DNA of 7,795 nucleotides. It comes from Gammaproteobacteria bacterium. Lineage in GTDB: Bacteria > Pseudomonadota > Gammaproteobacteria > SZUA-152. Of the stretch, positions 1-7,687 are shown piece after piece. Numbering within the stretch: the stretch's first letter is position 1; each line of letters begins with the position of its first letter. The stretch covers positions 1-7,795 of the forward strand of contig JAUVNZ010000065.1 of NCBI GenBank assembly GCA_030599435.1. The letters run 5' to 3'. The notes under the pieces were generated by a model. The model ran no database searches and was not told the origin of the DNA. It saw only the letters and a list, made by a program, of their open reading frames with translations. Made by a program: the position numbers and the translations under genes.

Positions 1-17
1 ATTTTTCCTGAACTCAT
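1..17 (-). CDS. atpD: ATP synthase F1 subunit beta, N-terminal fragment (cut by window edge)
   Basis: Only the first five codons are present: ATG at 17-15 encodes M-S-S-G-K and then runs off the window. This matches the usual gammaproteobacterial beta-subunit start (MSSGKI-). The GAGG Shine-Dalgarno core lies about 9 nt upstream of the ATG. The position directly after atpG is where atpD sits in F1Fo operons. Beta carries the catalytic nucleotide sites of the ATP synthase. The assignment rests on the short N-terminal match plus operon order; the rest of the gene cannot be seen. Confidence 0.85.
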
Positions 18-65
18 GTTCCAGTCCTCTTCAAATATAAATAAATTCTTTTACGTTTTCGTTTG

Positions 66-103
66 CGCAGCTTATTTTAATAAAAAATAATTAAACAGCT
101 GCG
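66..103 (-). other. Possible RNA hairpin spanning the atpG stop codon
   Basis: In the transcript, CGCAGC (last Ala codons of atpG, 103-98) can pair with GCTGCG (71-66), and TTATTTT (90-84) can pair with AAAATAA (78-72). This gives 6 + 7 bp separated by a 7-nt one-sided bulge that holds the atpG stop codon, with a 5-nt loop. The pairing is read directly from the sequence; a role in translational coupling or mRNA processing between gamma and beta is inference. There is no U-tract after the GC part, so it is not a typical terminator. Confidence 0.45.
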
Positions 104-951
104 GCACCACTAACGATCTCGGAAATTTCCTGAGTGATCGCTGCCTGACGAGCTTTGTTGTAAGCCAGATTCAATTCATCAATCAAATCACTTGCATTAT
201 CAGTAGCTGCTTTCATCGCTACCATGCGGGCTGATTGTTCACTGGCTACATTTTCAACCACAGCCTGATATACCAGCGATTCAACATAACGTGTCAATAA
301 ATCAGTAATGACATCTTTGGCTTCGGGTTCGTATAAATAGTCCCAATGATGTGCGTATTCTTTTTCTTCTTCAGCCTGTATGGGTAACAGTTGTTCTATC
401 TGTGGATCCTGAGCCATGGTGCTAATAAATTCGTTGTACACAACAAATAAACGATCAATTTCGCCGGTGTCAAAAGCATCCAGCATCACCTTTATGGTAC
501 CAATCATGTCGTTGATTCGTGGCGCGTCACCCAGGTGGGTTACTTCTGCTTTAATGTTGCTACCCAGACGTTTGAAAAACCCTCGGCCCTTGGAACCAAT
601 GGCACATATATCTATACCTACACCTTTACTATCCCACTCTTGTAAAGATTTTAAACTGGTGCGGAATAAGTTGGCATTCAAGCCACCACACAACCCACGA
701 TCACTGGATACAACAATAAATCCAACACGCTTTACTTCACGATCCTGCATATAAGAATGTTTATATTCAGGATGTGACTGCGCTAGATGGTGAATCACAT
801 TACGAATCTTTTTTGCATAAGGGCGAGCCGCCGCCATGCGATCTTGCGCTTTGCGCATTTTACTTGCCGCAACCATTTCCATGGCACTAGTAATCTTTTG
901 CGTATTTTGAACGCTTTTGACTTTGGTGCGTATTTCTTTACCGACAGCCAT
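91..951 (-). CDS. atpG: ATP synthase F1 subunit gamma
   Basis: This is the central rotor shaft of F1, linking the c-ring to the catalytic alpha3beta3 head so that ion-driven rotation makes ATP. The 286-residue product is almost the same length as the E. coli subunit (287). The N-terminal helix (about 1-55, starting [20 protein letters not shown]) and C-terminal helix (about 210-286) form the coiled-coil shaft. [10 protein letters not shown] at 83-92 and the family signature [14 protein letters not shown] near the C-terminus are clear. The ATG start is supported by AAAGGT upstream. It lies 38 nt after atpA, a gap that contains a duplicated atpA stop region, and 73 nt before atpD. Nothing appears truncated. 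Confidence 0.98.
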   Translation of the reverse strand: MAVGKEIRTKVKSVQNTQKITSAMEMVAASKMRKAQDRMAAARPYAKKIRNVIHHLAQSHPEYKHSYMQDREVKRVGFIVVSSDRGLCGGLNANLFRTSLKSLQEWDSKGVGIDICAIGSKGRGFFKRLGSNIKAEVTHLGDAPRINDMIGTIKVMLDAFDTGEIDRLFVVYNEFISTMAQDPQIEQLLPIQAEEEKEYAHHWDYLYEPEAKDVITDLLTRYVESLVYQAVVENVASEQSARMVAMKAATDNASDLIDELNLAYNKARQAAITQEISEIVSGAAAV

Positions 952-972
952 ACTTAATTCTTACCTTTAAAT

Positions 973-1001
973 TAATTAATAGTGCCTAATTAATAGGTGC
1001 C
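973..1001. repeat. 14/15-bp tandem duplication across the atpA stop codon
   Basis: TAATTAATAGTGCC (973-986) is followed directly by TAATTAATAGGTGCC (987-1001); they differ by one inserted G. The second copy includes the atpA stop (TAA at 992-990) and the last codons, so in the message the end of atpA is repeated once in the spacer just before the atpG ribosome binding site. Confidence 0.8.
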
Positions 1002-2531
1002 AGATGCTTTGAACTTTTCGATGGCCGCTTTCATTTCATCAGCTACGTCATCACCAAAGTCCCCGCTCTCATTTATCTTGGCAAGCAGATCAGCATTATT
1101 GGAACGCAAGAATGAATGTAAGGCGGCTTCAAAATCCACAACCTTTTTCACATCCACGTCATCGATAAACCCTTCATTAGCAGCAAACAATGAACACGCC
1201 ATTTCTGCTACTGACAAAGGTGCATACTGCAACTGTTTCATGAGCTCAGTAACGCGTTGGCCACGTTCGATTTGCTTACGAGTGGTTTCATCCAGGTCAG
1301 AGGCAAATTGAGCAAAGGCTGCCAGTTCACGATACTGCGCGAGATCGAGACGAACACCACCACCCAGTTTCTTAATGATCTTGGTCTGTGCTGCACCACC
1401 CACGCGAGATACCGACAGACCAGCGTTAATAGCAGGTCGTATACCAGCATTGAATAAATCAGCCTCAAGGAAGATCTGACCATCAGTGATAGAAATAACG
1501 TTAGTCGGTACGAAAGCTGACACGTCGCCTGCCTGAGTTTCGATAATTGGCAATGCAGTCAAAGAACCCGTTTGGTCTTTTACTTCGCCGTTAGTCAAAC
1601 GTTCGACTTCTTTGGCATTAATACGCGAAGCACGTTCCAGCAAACGGGAATGTAAATAGAATACATCACCCGGATAAGCTTCACGGCCTGGTGGGCGGCG
1701 TAACAACAAAGAAACCTGACGATAAGCCCAGGCTTGTTTGGTTAAATCATCATAAACAATCAATGCATCTTCACCACGGTCACGATAGTACTCACCCATA
1801 GTGCAACCGGAATAAGGCGCGATATATTGCATAGCAGCAGGATCGGCTGCGGAAGCAGCAACAATAATTGTGTGCTCCAGGGCGCCGTGTTCTTCTAGCT
1901 TGCGTACTACTGATGCAATAGAGGATGCTTTCTGACCAATCGCGACATAGATACACTTAACGCCCGTGCCTTTCTGGTTAATGATGGCATCAATGGCTAC
2001 GGCCGTTTTTCCTGTTTGGCGATCGCCGATAATTAACTCACGTTGGCCACGGCCAACAGGTACCATGGCATCGATAGCTTTAAGGCCAGTTTGAACAGGT
2101 TGGTCAACAGACTTACGTTCAATAACACCCGGCGCGACTTTCTCGATAGGCTCATGGCCAGCCGCCTCAATAGGGCCTTTACCATCAATGGGATTGCCTA
2201 ATGAATCAACTACACGGCCTAACAGCCCTGGGCCCACTGGCACTTCCAAAATGCGGCCGGTGCACTGCACCTTATCGCCTTCGGTTAAGTGCGTATAACT
2301 ACCTAACACCACCGCGCCGACGGAATCTTGTTCCAGGTTAAGCGCTGTACCAAATGTATTTCCGGGAAATTCGACCATCTCGCCCAACATTACGTCGGAC
2401 AGTCCATGGATACGCACAATACCATCGGTAATGCTGACAATGGTTCCTTCGTTGCGCGCCTCGGTAGAGACATCAAAATTCTCGATTCGTTTTTTAATCA
2501 GCTCACTGATTTCGGATGGATTTAATTGCAT
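990..2531 (-). CDS. atpA: ATP synthase F1 subunit alpha
   Basis: Alpha is the regulatory, non-catalytic nucleotide-binding subunit of the F1 head and is peripheral to the membrane on the cytoplasmic side. At 513 residues it has the same length as E. coli alpha. The Walker A motif GDRQTGKT is at 169-176, the Walker B region DALIVYDD at 255-262, and the segment [20 protein letters not shown] at 278-297. The family signature [10 protein letters not shown] at 366-375 is followed by Arg376, the arginine finger that reaches into the catalytic site of beta. The N-terminus [20 protein letters not shown] is the delta-contacting segment typical of the family. The ATG start has AAAGGT about 8 nt upstream. 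It lies 56 nt after atpH and 38 nt before atpG. Confidence 0.99.
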   Translation of the reverse strand: MQLNPSEISELIKKRIENFDVSTEARNEGTIVSITDGIVRIHGLSDVMLGEMVEFPGNTFGTALNLEQDSVGAVVLGSYTHLTEGDKVQCTGRILEVPVGPGLLGRVVDSLGNPIDGKGPIEAAGHEPIEKVAPGVIERKSVDQPVQTGLKAIDAMVPVGRGQRELIIGDRQTGKTAVAIDAIINQKGTGVKCIYVAIGQKASSIASVVRKLEEHGALEHTIIVAASAADPAAMQYIAPYSGCTMGEYYRDRGEDALIVYDDLTKQAWAYRQVSLLLRRPPGREAYPGDVFYLHSRLLERASRINAKEVERLTNGEVKDQTGSLTALPIIETQAGDVSAFVPTNVISITDGQIFLEADLFNAGIRPAINAGLSVSRVGGAAQTKIIKKLGGGVRLDLAQYRELAAFAQFASDLDETTRKQIERGQRVTELMKQLQYAPLSVAEMACSLFAANEGFIDDVDVKKVVDFEAALHSFLRSNNADLLAKINESGDFGDDVADEMKAAIEKFKASGTY

Positions 2532-2558
2532 TTTTTTTACCTTTAATTGGTGAAGCGC

Positions 2559-2572
2559 GACTGTAGACTGTA
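2559..2572. repeat. 7-bp tandem duplication in the atpH-atpA spacer
   Basis: GACTGTA occurs twice back to back (2559-2565 and 2566-2572). The second copy also forms a short GACT/AGTC inverted repeat with 2575-2578. The unit is short and could arise by chance alone, but it fits the pattern of repeats seen in the other spacers. Confidence 0.5.
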
Positions 2573-2587
2573 ATTAGTCAACCAGCG

Positions 2588-3136
2588 TTACCCCACCAGT
2601 TCTACGGAAAGCTTGTTTAATTGGCTGCTCACTGAACCGTCAATGACCATGTCACCTGCTTTAATGATGGCGCCCCCCATGAGGCTTTCATCCACAGTGC
2701 ATTTTAAAGACACTTCACGACCCAACCGATCCTTGAGTTTCTGGGCGATTAACTTTTGTTGTTCGGCACTAACTTCCTGAGCCGATATAATTTCAGCTTC
2801 AACGGTTTTTTCCGCTTCAGCTTTTAATGTTTCAAATTGCTCTGAAATTTCAGCAACAACATCCAGACGGCGGTTATCAGTTAACAATTTTACGAGGTTG
2901 CAACCCTGGTCAGTCATCACGCTTTTTTTACCAGAGCCCGCAATATCAATAATTAACTGAGCCAATTGCCCTTTATTAACGCTAGTATTGCCAATGATGT
3001 TCTGCATGTCCGCGTCTGCCGTAATTAACAGGACGGTTTGCAACATAGCAGACCATTCCTTTAATTGACCACTGGCCTGGGCCGTTTGAAAAATGGCTTC
3101 TGCGTATGGTCTAGCGATAGTGGATTTTTCTGCCAT
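2588..3136 (-). CDS. atpH: ATP synthase F1 subunit delta
   Basis: Delta (OSCP homologue) sits on top of the F1 head and ties it to the peripheral stalk b subunits, holding the stator against rotation. The 182-residue product is slightly longer than the usual ~177. The N-terminal domain starts AEKSTIARPYAEAIFQTA, the classic RPYAxAxF pattern of the six-helix domain that binds alpha. The C-terminal segment around MGGAIIKAGDMVIDGSVSSQL is the conserved family signature that contacts subunit b. The ATG start is only 4 nt after the atpF stop, with a weak AAGG just before it, so translation is probably coupled to atpF. Confidence 0.97.
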   Translation of the reverse strand: MAEKSTIARPYAEAIFQTAQASGQLKEWSAMLQTVLLITADADMQNIIGNTSVNKGQLAQLIIDIAGSGKKSVMTDQGCNLVKLLTDNRRLDVVAEISEQFETLKAEAEKTVEAEIISAQEVSAEQQKLIAQKLKDRLGREVSLKCTVDESLMGGAIIKAGDMVIDGSVSSQLNKLSVELVG

Positions 3137-3140
3137 GGCC

Positions 3141-3611
3141 TTAGATCTCTGCTGCCAGGTCGTTTAACAAGGCATCATGAGACTTGGCATCGATTTCGCG
3201 CTTCAGCACTTTCTCTGCACCAGCAACAGCAATACTTGCTACTTGCACGCGCAGTGCCTCTTTTGCCTGATTCATCTCACGTTCGATATCCGCATTGGCT
3301 GCGGTAACAATACGTTCACCTTCGGTGCGCGCTGTTTCTTTAGCCTCTTCGACAATTTCAGAAGCACGTTTTTGACCTTGCGCCACAATATCAGCAGCCT
3401 GACCTTTGGCTTCTTTGAGAACCTCCAGCGCCTTCTTTTTAGCTAGCTCTTCTTCGTGCTTGCCTTTTTCAGCAGCAGCAAGGCCATCGGCGATACGCTT
3501 TTGGCGCGCTTCCATAATCCCGGACAGAGGTCCCCACATCACCTTGTTGACAAACCATATCAACAAGCCGAACGCAATCATCTGCGCTAAAAGGGTTACT
3601 GTTATATTCAC
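3141..3611 (-). CDS. atpF: ATP synthase Fo subunit b (GTG start)
   Basis: Subunit b forms the dimeric peripheral stalk. The 156-residue product matches E. coli b in length. It has one N-terminal membrane helix (about residues 4-26) followed by MEARQKRIADGLAAAEKGK and a long charged, Ala/Glu/Lys-rich coiled coil to about residue 125, then the delta-binding C-terminus. The start is GTG: an in-frame TAA lies seven codons upstream, so no ATG start is possible. The first residues (NITVTLLAQMIAFGLLIWF) align with E. coli b (NLNATILGQAIAFVLFVLF). A strong GGGAGG lies 9 nt upstream. It follows a 144-nt spacer holding repeats and a hairpin, and is nearly fused to atpH. Confidence 0.97.
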   Translation of the reverse strand: MNITVTLLAQMIAFGLLIWFVNKVMWGPLSGIMEARQKRIADGLAAAEKGKHEEELAKKKALEVLKEAKGQAADIVAQGQKRASEIVEEAKETARTEGERIVTAANADIEREMNQAKEALRVQVASIAVAGAEKVLKREIDAKSHDALLNDLAAEI

Positions 3612-3620
3612 TGTTTGTTT

Positions 3621-3626
3621 CCTCCC
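3621..3626 (-). promoter_or_regulatory. Strong Shine-Dalgarno of atpF
   Basis: GGGAGG lies 9 nt before the GTG start of atpF. It supports that start and begins only 7 nt after the hairpin at 3634-3659, so the hairpin may influence ribosome access. Confidence 0.8.
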
Positions 3627-3633
3627 GGTTTAT

Positions 3634-3659
3634 AACTGTTTGCACATATGCCAACAGTT
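3634..3659 (-). other. Hairpin just upstream of the atpF ribosome binding site
   Basis: The arms AACTGTT (3634-3640) and AACAGTT (3653-3659) are perfect inverted repeats. Inside them GCA (3642-3644) pairs with TGC (3649-3651) after a single symmetrical mismatch, leaving a 4-nt loop. That is 10 bp in 26 nt. There is no run of U after it, so it is not an intrinsic terminator. It could protect the upstream atpE message, mark an RNase processing point, or modulate atpF translation; these roles are inferred. Confidence 0.65.
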
Positions 3660-3680
3660 TTTCACCAAGTTAGTTGCTTT

Positions 3681-3746
3681 ATCTTTAATAACTTTCTATC
3701 TCTTAACTCTTTGCTATCTTTTAACAAAGAATCTCTTAACAAAGAG
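3681..3746. repeat. Four imperfect tandem repeats in the atpE-atpF spacer
   Basis: Units start with ATCT at 3681, 3698, 3716 and 3731, a period of 15-18 bp. ATCTCTTAAC is exact at 3698-3707 and 3731-3740, and TTAACAAAGA is exact at 3721-3730 and 3736-3745. In the message the units read GTTAAGAGAT, GTTAAAAGAT, GTTAAGAGAT and a longer variant with TTAAAGAT. The array starts 9 nt after the atpE stop and can also form small CTCTT/AAGAG stem-loops. Confidence 0.75.
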
Positions 3747-3755
3747 TAGAAAATA

Positions 3756-4968
<1,213 letters not shown>

Positions 4969-5433
4969 TTAATCAGAGCTGCGAGCCGCTTTCCGGTCAC
5001 GCACACTCATCAGGTAACTAATCTGTGCCAGGACAAAGCCAACTATCATGGCCTTTGGTTCTAGCTCTATAAAGCCTAAACCGATTCCTAGCACTACGAT
5101 TACTGCCGCAAACCTCACCACGGCACCAATGTATAAAATCATCAAACTCTTTTTTGGGTCACTCAAAGCAAACTCATTCGCTTGCGTAAAGCCCATGATT
5201 GAAATCAGGGCGAGTAACACACTGGCTAAGCCTCCGTAGAGTGCTGACAGTGCATTCCAAACACCTCCTGCGATTAGCAAAGAGCCGAAGACTCCTTCAG
5301 CCTGTTCGCTTTGCAAAACACCGAATACAAGGAACCCTGTCGCAACAACCAACGTCACTAACAACTGGACAAAAACAACCCGGCGGGCCTTAACAGCCAA
5401 ATCGGACCCTAATGAATTCACTGAACTATTCAC
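4969..5433 (-). CDS. atpI: ATP synthase subunit I (AtpI)
   Basis: This small hydrophobic protein of the ATP synthase I family is thought to help c-ring assembly and is not part of the final enzyme. It is 154 residues from a GTG at 5433, longer than the E. coli protein (126). Four membrane segments are seen at about 18-41, 55-80, 96-121 and 126-143. ARRVVFVQLLV aligns with ARKLLLVQLLV of E. coli AtpI, and SALYGGL is the family-like second-helix motif. The start is uncertain: GTG 5433 has no clear ribosome binding site, while TTG at 5400 (residue 12) has AGGG 6 nt upstream and would give 143 residues. There is no in-frame ATG before the first helix. It lies 24 nt before atpB and in the same frame. 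Confidence 0.9.
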   Translation of the reverse strand: MNSSVNSLGSDLAVKARRVVFVQLLVTLVVATGFLVFGVLQSEQAEGVFGSLLIAGGVWNALSALYGGLASVLLALISIMGFTQANEFALSDPKKSLMILYIGAVVRFAAVIVVLGIGLGFIELEPKAMIVGFVLAQISYLMSVRDRKAARSSD

Positions 5434-5467
5434 TAAAGTACTAGCTCATTAAATGCTGGCTCACTAC

Positions 5468-5713
5468 TCATTGCAGGTTAGGATCATTCAGCAATTTGTA
5501 TACTTTGAGGATGCCACCGACAAAACCCATTACGCCAAGGATCAACATAAAAATCGGTTTGGTATCGAGCCAGACGTCCAGCCCATAGCCCAGTAAAAAA
5601 CCGGCTACGACCATTGAAGTCAGCATGGAACCAACACTGATTAAAAGAAGCCCGGGGCCCTTATGTTTTTTGGACACGAGTTCTCTTGATTCGCCTATCT
5701 GGATTCGCCCCAC
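5468..5713 (-). CDS. atpZ: AtpZ-like small membrane protein (ATPase gene 1 family)
   Basis: A two-helix membrane protein (about 22-46 and 53-77), 81 residues as drawn. The pattern G-x-G-L-D-x-W-L-D-T-K-P followed by a Gly-rich helix (GVMGFVGGILKVYKLL) is typical of the AtpZ family, found first in the ATP synthase operons of many bacteria, often with AtpI. In alkaliphilic Bacillus AtpZ and AtpI have been proposed to act together in Mg2+/Ca2+ uptake or in c-ring assembly; the role here is not known. The start is GTG in either case: 5713 has no ribosome binding site, whereas GTG at 5677 (residue 13) is preceded by AAGAGA and gives 69 residues, which I prefer slightly. It is the first gene after the predicted operon promoter. 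Confidence 0.83.
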   Translation of the reverse strand: MGRIQIGESRELVSKKHKGPGLLLISVGSMLTSMVVAGFLLGYGLDVWLDTKPIFMLILGVMGFVGGILKVYKLLNDPNLQ

Positions 5714-5761
5714 TTTTGATTCGCACTAAGCAAATCAGGAGCATCACAAAATTGGACGGGC

Positions 5762-5790
5762 ATTATAACCAGCGGGCGCACGGGCGGCAA
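5762..5790 (-). promoter_or_regulatory. Sigma-70 promoter of the atp operon
   Basis: In the parB-atpZ gap the minus strand has TTGCCG (5790-5785; 4 of 6 to TTGACA), a 17-nt spacer and a perfect TATAAT (5767-5762). Transcription should start near 5755, giving a leader of roughly 40 nt to GTG 5713 or 80 nt to GTG 5677. AT-rich sequence lies further upstream (about 5800-5845) and could help as an UP element. The remainder of this 192-nt gap shows no gene and no convincing terminator for parB, so read-through from parB is possible. Confidence 0.75.
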
Positions 5791-5885
5791 GTGACCATAA
5801 GAAAAATACAGCATTGTTGAGATTAAATTTATAAAGACTGGGTCAGATTCTTGGTTTGTCAGTACCTGAAACGCCGACCATCTCG

Positions 5886-5911
5886 CCGGGCACTAATTCC
5901 GGACACTAGTT
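5886..5911. repeat. 13-bp tandem duplication across the parB stop codon
   Basis: CCGGGCACTAATT (5886-5898) is followed directly by CCGGACACTAGTT (5899-5911); 11 of 13 positions agree. The second unit contains the parB stop codon (TAG at 5908-5906) and part of the last Asn codon. Confidence 0.75.
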
Positions 5912-6769
5912 GATGTGCTTTAAAATACCTTCGAGCTCGTCAAGACTGTTGTAATGAACCACCATCTTGCCGTTACCCCTGGCAGTGTGCTGAAACGCCA
6001 CTTTGGCCGCCAATTTTTCCGTTAAATCATCCTGTAAACGTTTGATATCGGGATCGAGGCTTTTGACTAATTTTTTAGACTTAGCAGGCGATGTACTCAA
6101 ACGCCGCACCAGTTGCTCGGTTTCACGTACAGAATAACCCTTGGCCGCTACTTCGCGTGCTGTCTGGCTTTGCTTTTCACCGTCAAGCGCCAGCAGGGCG
6201 CGGGCATGACCCATCTCCAGATCGCCCTGTTCCAGCATCTTACGCACATCGCTATTGAGGGTGAGCAGGCGAAGCAGGTTGCTCACAGCCGCACGGGAGC
6301 GACCTACGGCTCCAGCAGCTTCCTGGTGGGTCATCTCAAATTCATCGATAAGACGTTGTAATGCAACAGCTTCTTCAATGGGATTAAGATCTTCGCGCTG
6401 GATATTCTCAATCAGCGCCATGGCAATAGCGGCTTCATCTGGCACGTTACGCACCACCGCGGGAATTTCATGCAGGCCCGCCATCTGGGCGGCACGCCAA
6501 CGGCGCTCACCAGCAATGATTTCATACTGGCCAGCGGTATTAATAGAGCGCACTACTATGGGCTGAACCACGCCCTGGGCGCGAATTGAATTAGCCAGCT
6601 CTTCAAGGCTTTCCGGGTGCATGTCCGATCGTGGTTGATATTTACCTGGCTGTAATAAGTCCACCGGTAATTCACGCATATCCGTTCCGGCTGGTTCTTC
6701 AGTGGGCACCACTGAGCCACTTAGTAAAGCATCAAGCCCTCTGCCCAAACCTCGTTTTTTTACCGCCAT
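5906..6769 (-). CDS. parB: Chromosome partitioning protein ParB
   Basis: ParB is a CTP-dependent DNA clamp that loads at parS sites near the origin, spreads along DNA and drives segregation with ParA. The 287-residue product has the usual length. The N-terminal LGRGLDALL (7-15) is the ParA-stimulating segment. The ParB/Srx-type domain follows, with YQPR at 44-47, GERRWRAAQMAGL at 87-99 and ENIQREDLNPIEEA at 121-134, the conserved boxes of the CTP-binding site. A helix-turn-helix at about 147-168 (THQEAAGAVGRSRAAVSNLL) recognises parS, and the end (about 240-287) is the dimerisation domain. The ATG start uses AGGT, which lies in the last copy of a 15-bp repeat. It is 53 nt after parA and almost certainly co-transcribed with it. 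No good parS site is in the window. Confidence 0.97.
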   Translation of the reverse strand: MAVKKRGLGRGLDALLSGSVVPTEEPAGTDMRELPVDLLQPGKYQPRSDMHPESLEELANSIRAQGVVQPIVVRSINTAGQYEIIAGERRWRAAQMAGLHEIPAVVRNVPDEAAIAMALIENIQREDLNPIEEAVALQRLIDEFEMTHQEAAGAVGRSRAAVSNLLRLLTLNSDVRKMLEQGDLEMGHARALLALDGEKQSQTAREVAAKGYSVRETEQLVRRLSTSPAKSKKLVKSLDPDIKRLQDDLTEKLAAKVAFQHTARGNGKMVVHYNSLDELEGILKHIN

Positions 6770-6775
6770 ACTTTC

Positions 6776-6820
6776 TTACCTATCAAATTTTTACCTAACA
6801 ATTCTTTACGTAACAAGAGT
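6776..6820. repeat. Three 15-bp tandem repeats in the parA-parB spacer
   Basis: TTACCTATCAAATTT (6776-6790), TTACCTAACAATTCT (6791-6805) and TTACGTAACAAGAGT (6806-6820) stand back to back with an exact 15-bp period (12/15 and 11/15 identity between neighbours). They fill most of the 53-nt gap. In the message the copies end in TACGTAA, TAGGTAA and TAGGTAA, so the copy nearest to parB supplies its AGGT ribosome binding site and the middle copy offers an identical one further upstream. Confidence 0.85.
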
Positions 6821-6822
6821 GT

Positions 6823-7623
6823 TTAAGCACTTGCTGACATATTGCGGCCATTTTCGCGACGAATCATTTCACCTGCCAACGCCAAATACGCTTGTGCACC
6901 TCGTGAGTTCCGGTCATACATCAATGCCGGCAAGCCATAGCTTGGCGCTTCAGCCAAACGAATATTACGTGGAATAACGGTACGGTACAGTTTGTCACCA
7001 AAGTGTTTGTTAAGTTGTTCCGTCACATCACCTGCCAATCGATTACGTGGGTCATACATGGTCCGCAACAAACCTTCTATTTTTAAATACGGATTCAGGG
7101 AGCTGCGCACTTCTTCGATGGTATTAACCAGTGCAGTCAAACCTTCAAGCGCATAGTATTCGCATTGCATGGGAATCATTACTGCCTGGGACGCCACCAA
7201 TGCATTAAGGGTCAGCATGTTCAGGGAGGGAGGACAATCAATCAGGATGTAATCGTAATCACCAATAATTTCGACCAGGGCATCACGCAAACGGCGTTCG
7301 CGTCGAGTTTGCTGTAACAGTTCTACTTCCGCCGCAGTGAGATCGGCATTGGATGGTAGTAAATCATAACCTGCCTCGCCAGTGGGAACGACGGCCTCGG
7401 CTACCGTCGCCTCTTCCATTAACACGTGATAACTGGATAATTCCACCTCGTGTTTATTGACACCGCTGCCCATGGTGGCATTACCCTGTGGATCAATATC
7501 AACTAGCAGCACCTTGCGTTTGGTCGCAACCAAAGAGGCAGCCAAATTGACACTGGTAGTGGTTTTACCTACCCCGCCCTTTTGGTTAGTTACCGCAATG
7601 ATTTTTCCCATTTTTGAATCCAT
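6823..7623 (-). CDS. parA: Chromosome partitioning ATPase ParA (Soj)
   Basis: A cytoplasmic ParA/MinD-family ATPase that binds DNA non-specifically as an ATP dimer and moves ParB-origin complexes. The 266-residue product starts its fold almost at once, so it is the chromosomal (Soj) type without an N-terminal DNA-binding domain. The deviant Walker A KGGVGKTT is at 15-22 with the signature Lys15 and Lys20, the switch I/Walker A' region VDIDPQGNAT at 41-50, and Walker B ILIDCPPSLN at 126-135. ATG 7623 has AGGA 5 nt upstream; Met5 (7611) is a possible alternative since homologues often begin MxKIIAV. The gene lies 52 nt after rsmG and probably shares its transcript; no separate promoter was recognised in the gap. 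Confidence 0.97.
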   Translation of the reverse strand: MDSKMGKIIAVTNQKGGVGKTTTSVNLAASLVATKRKVLLVDIDPQGNATMGSGVNKHEVELSSYHVLMEEATVAEAVVPTGEAGYDLLPSNADLTAAEVELLQQTRRERRLRDALVEIIGDYDYILIDCPPSLNMLTLNALVASQAVMIPMQCEYYALEGLTALVNTIEEVRSSLNPYLKIEGLLRTMYDPRNRLAGDVTEQLNKHFGDKLYRTVIPRNIRLAEAPSYGLPALMYDRNSRGAQAYLALAGEMIRRENGRNMSASA

Positions 7624-7629
7624 TATTCC

Positions 7630-7687
7630 TGTTCGTACTATTTGTTCGTAATAGCTGTTCGTTACGTCTGTTTGTTTATCTGTTTAC
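7630..7687. repeat. 13-bp tandem repeat array between rsmG and parA
   Basis: The core TGTTCGT occurs at 7630-7636, 7643-7649 and 7656-7662, exactly 13 bp apart. Decayed copies TGTTTGT (7669-7675) and TGTTTAC (7681-7687) follow at 13 and 12 bp. In the message the units end in ACGAACA. The array fills the spacer and runs through the rsmG stop into its last codons, finishing only 6 nt from the parA start codon. Confidence 0.8.

Noticed and set aside
3065..3307. Plus-strand and out-of-frame open frames opposite the atp and par genes (this one as an example)
   Set aside because: They overlap well-conserved genes on the minus strand, have no family resemblance and no ribosome binding sites; they are shadows of the real frames.
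5821..5905. Terminator after parB
   Set aside because: Only short 4-bp pairings (CCGG/CCGG, ACTG/CAGT) are seen and no stem is followed directly by a U-run.
6119..6134. parS-like half site GGTTTCACGT in the parB gene
   Set aside because: Only 11 of 16 positions match the parS consensus and the right half is lost; it lies in normal ParB coding sequence. Not strong enough to call.
7423..7428. CACGTG core inside parA as a possible parS centre
   Set aside because: The flanks match the parS consensus at only 3 of 10 positions, so it is probably just coding sequence.
7487..7495. TGTGGATCA, 8/9 match to a DnaA box
   Set aside because: A single copy that encodes the conserved DPQG motif of ParA; no cluster of boxes, so no origin is supported in this window.
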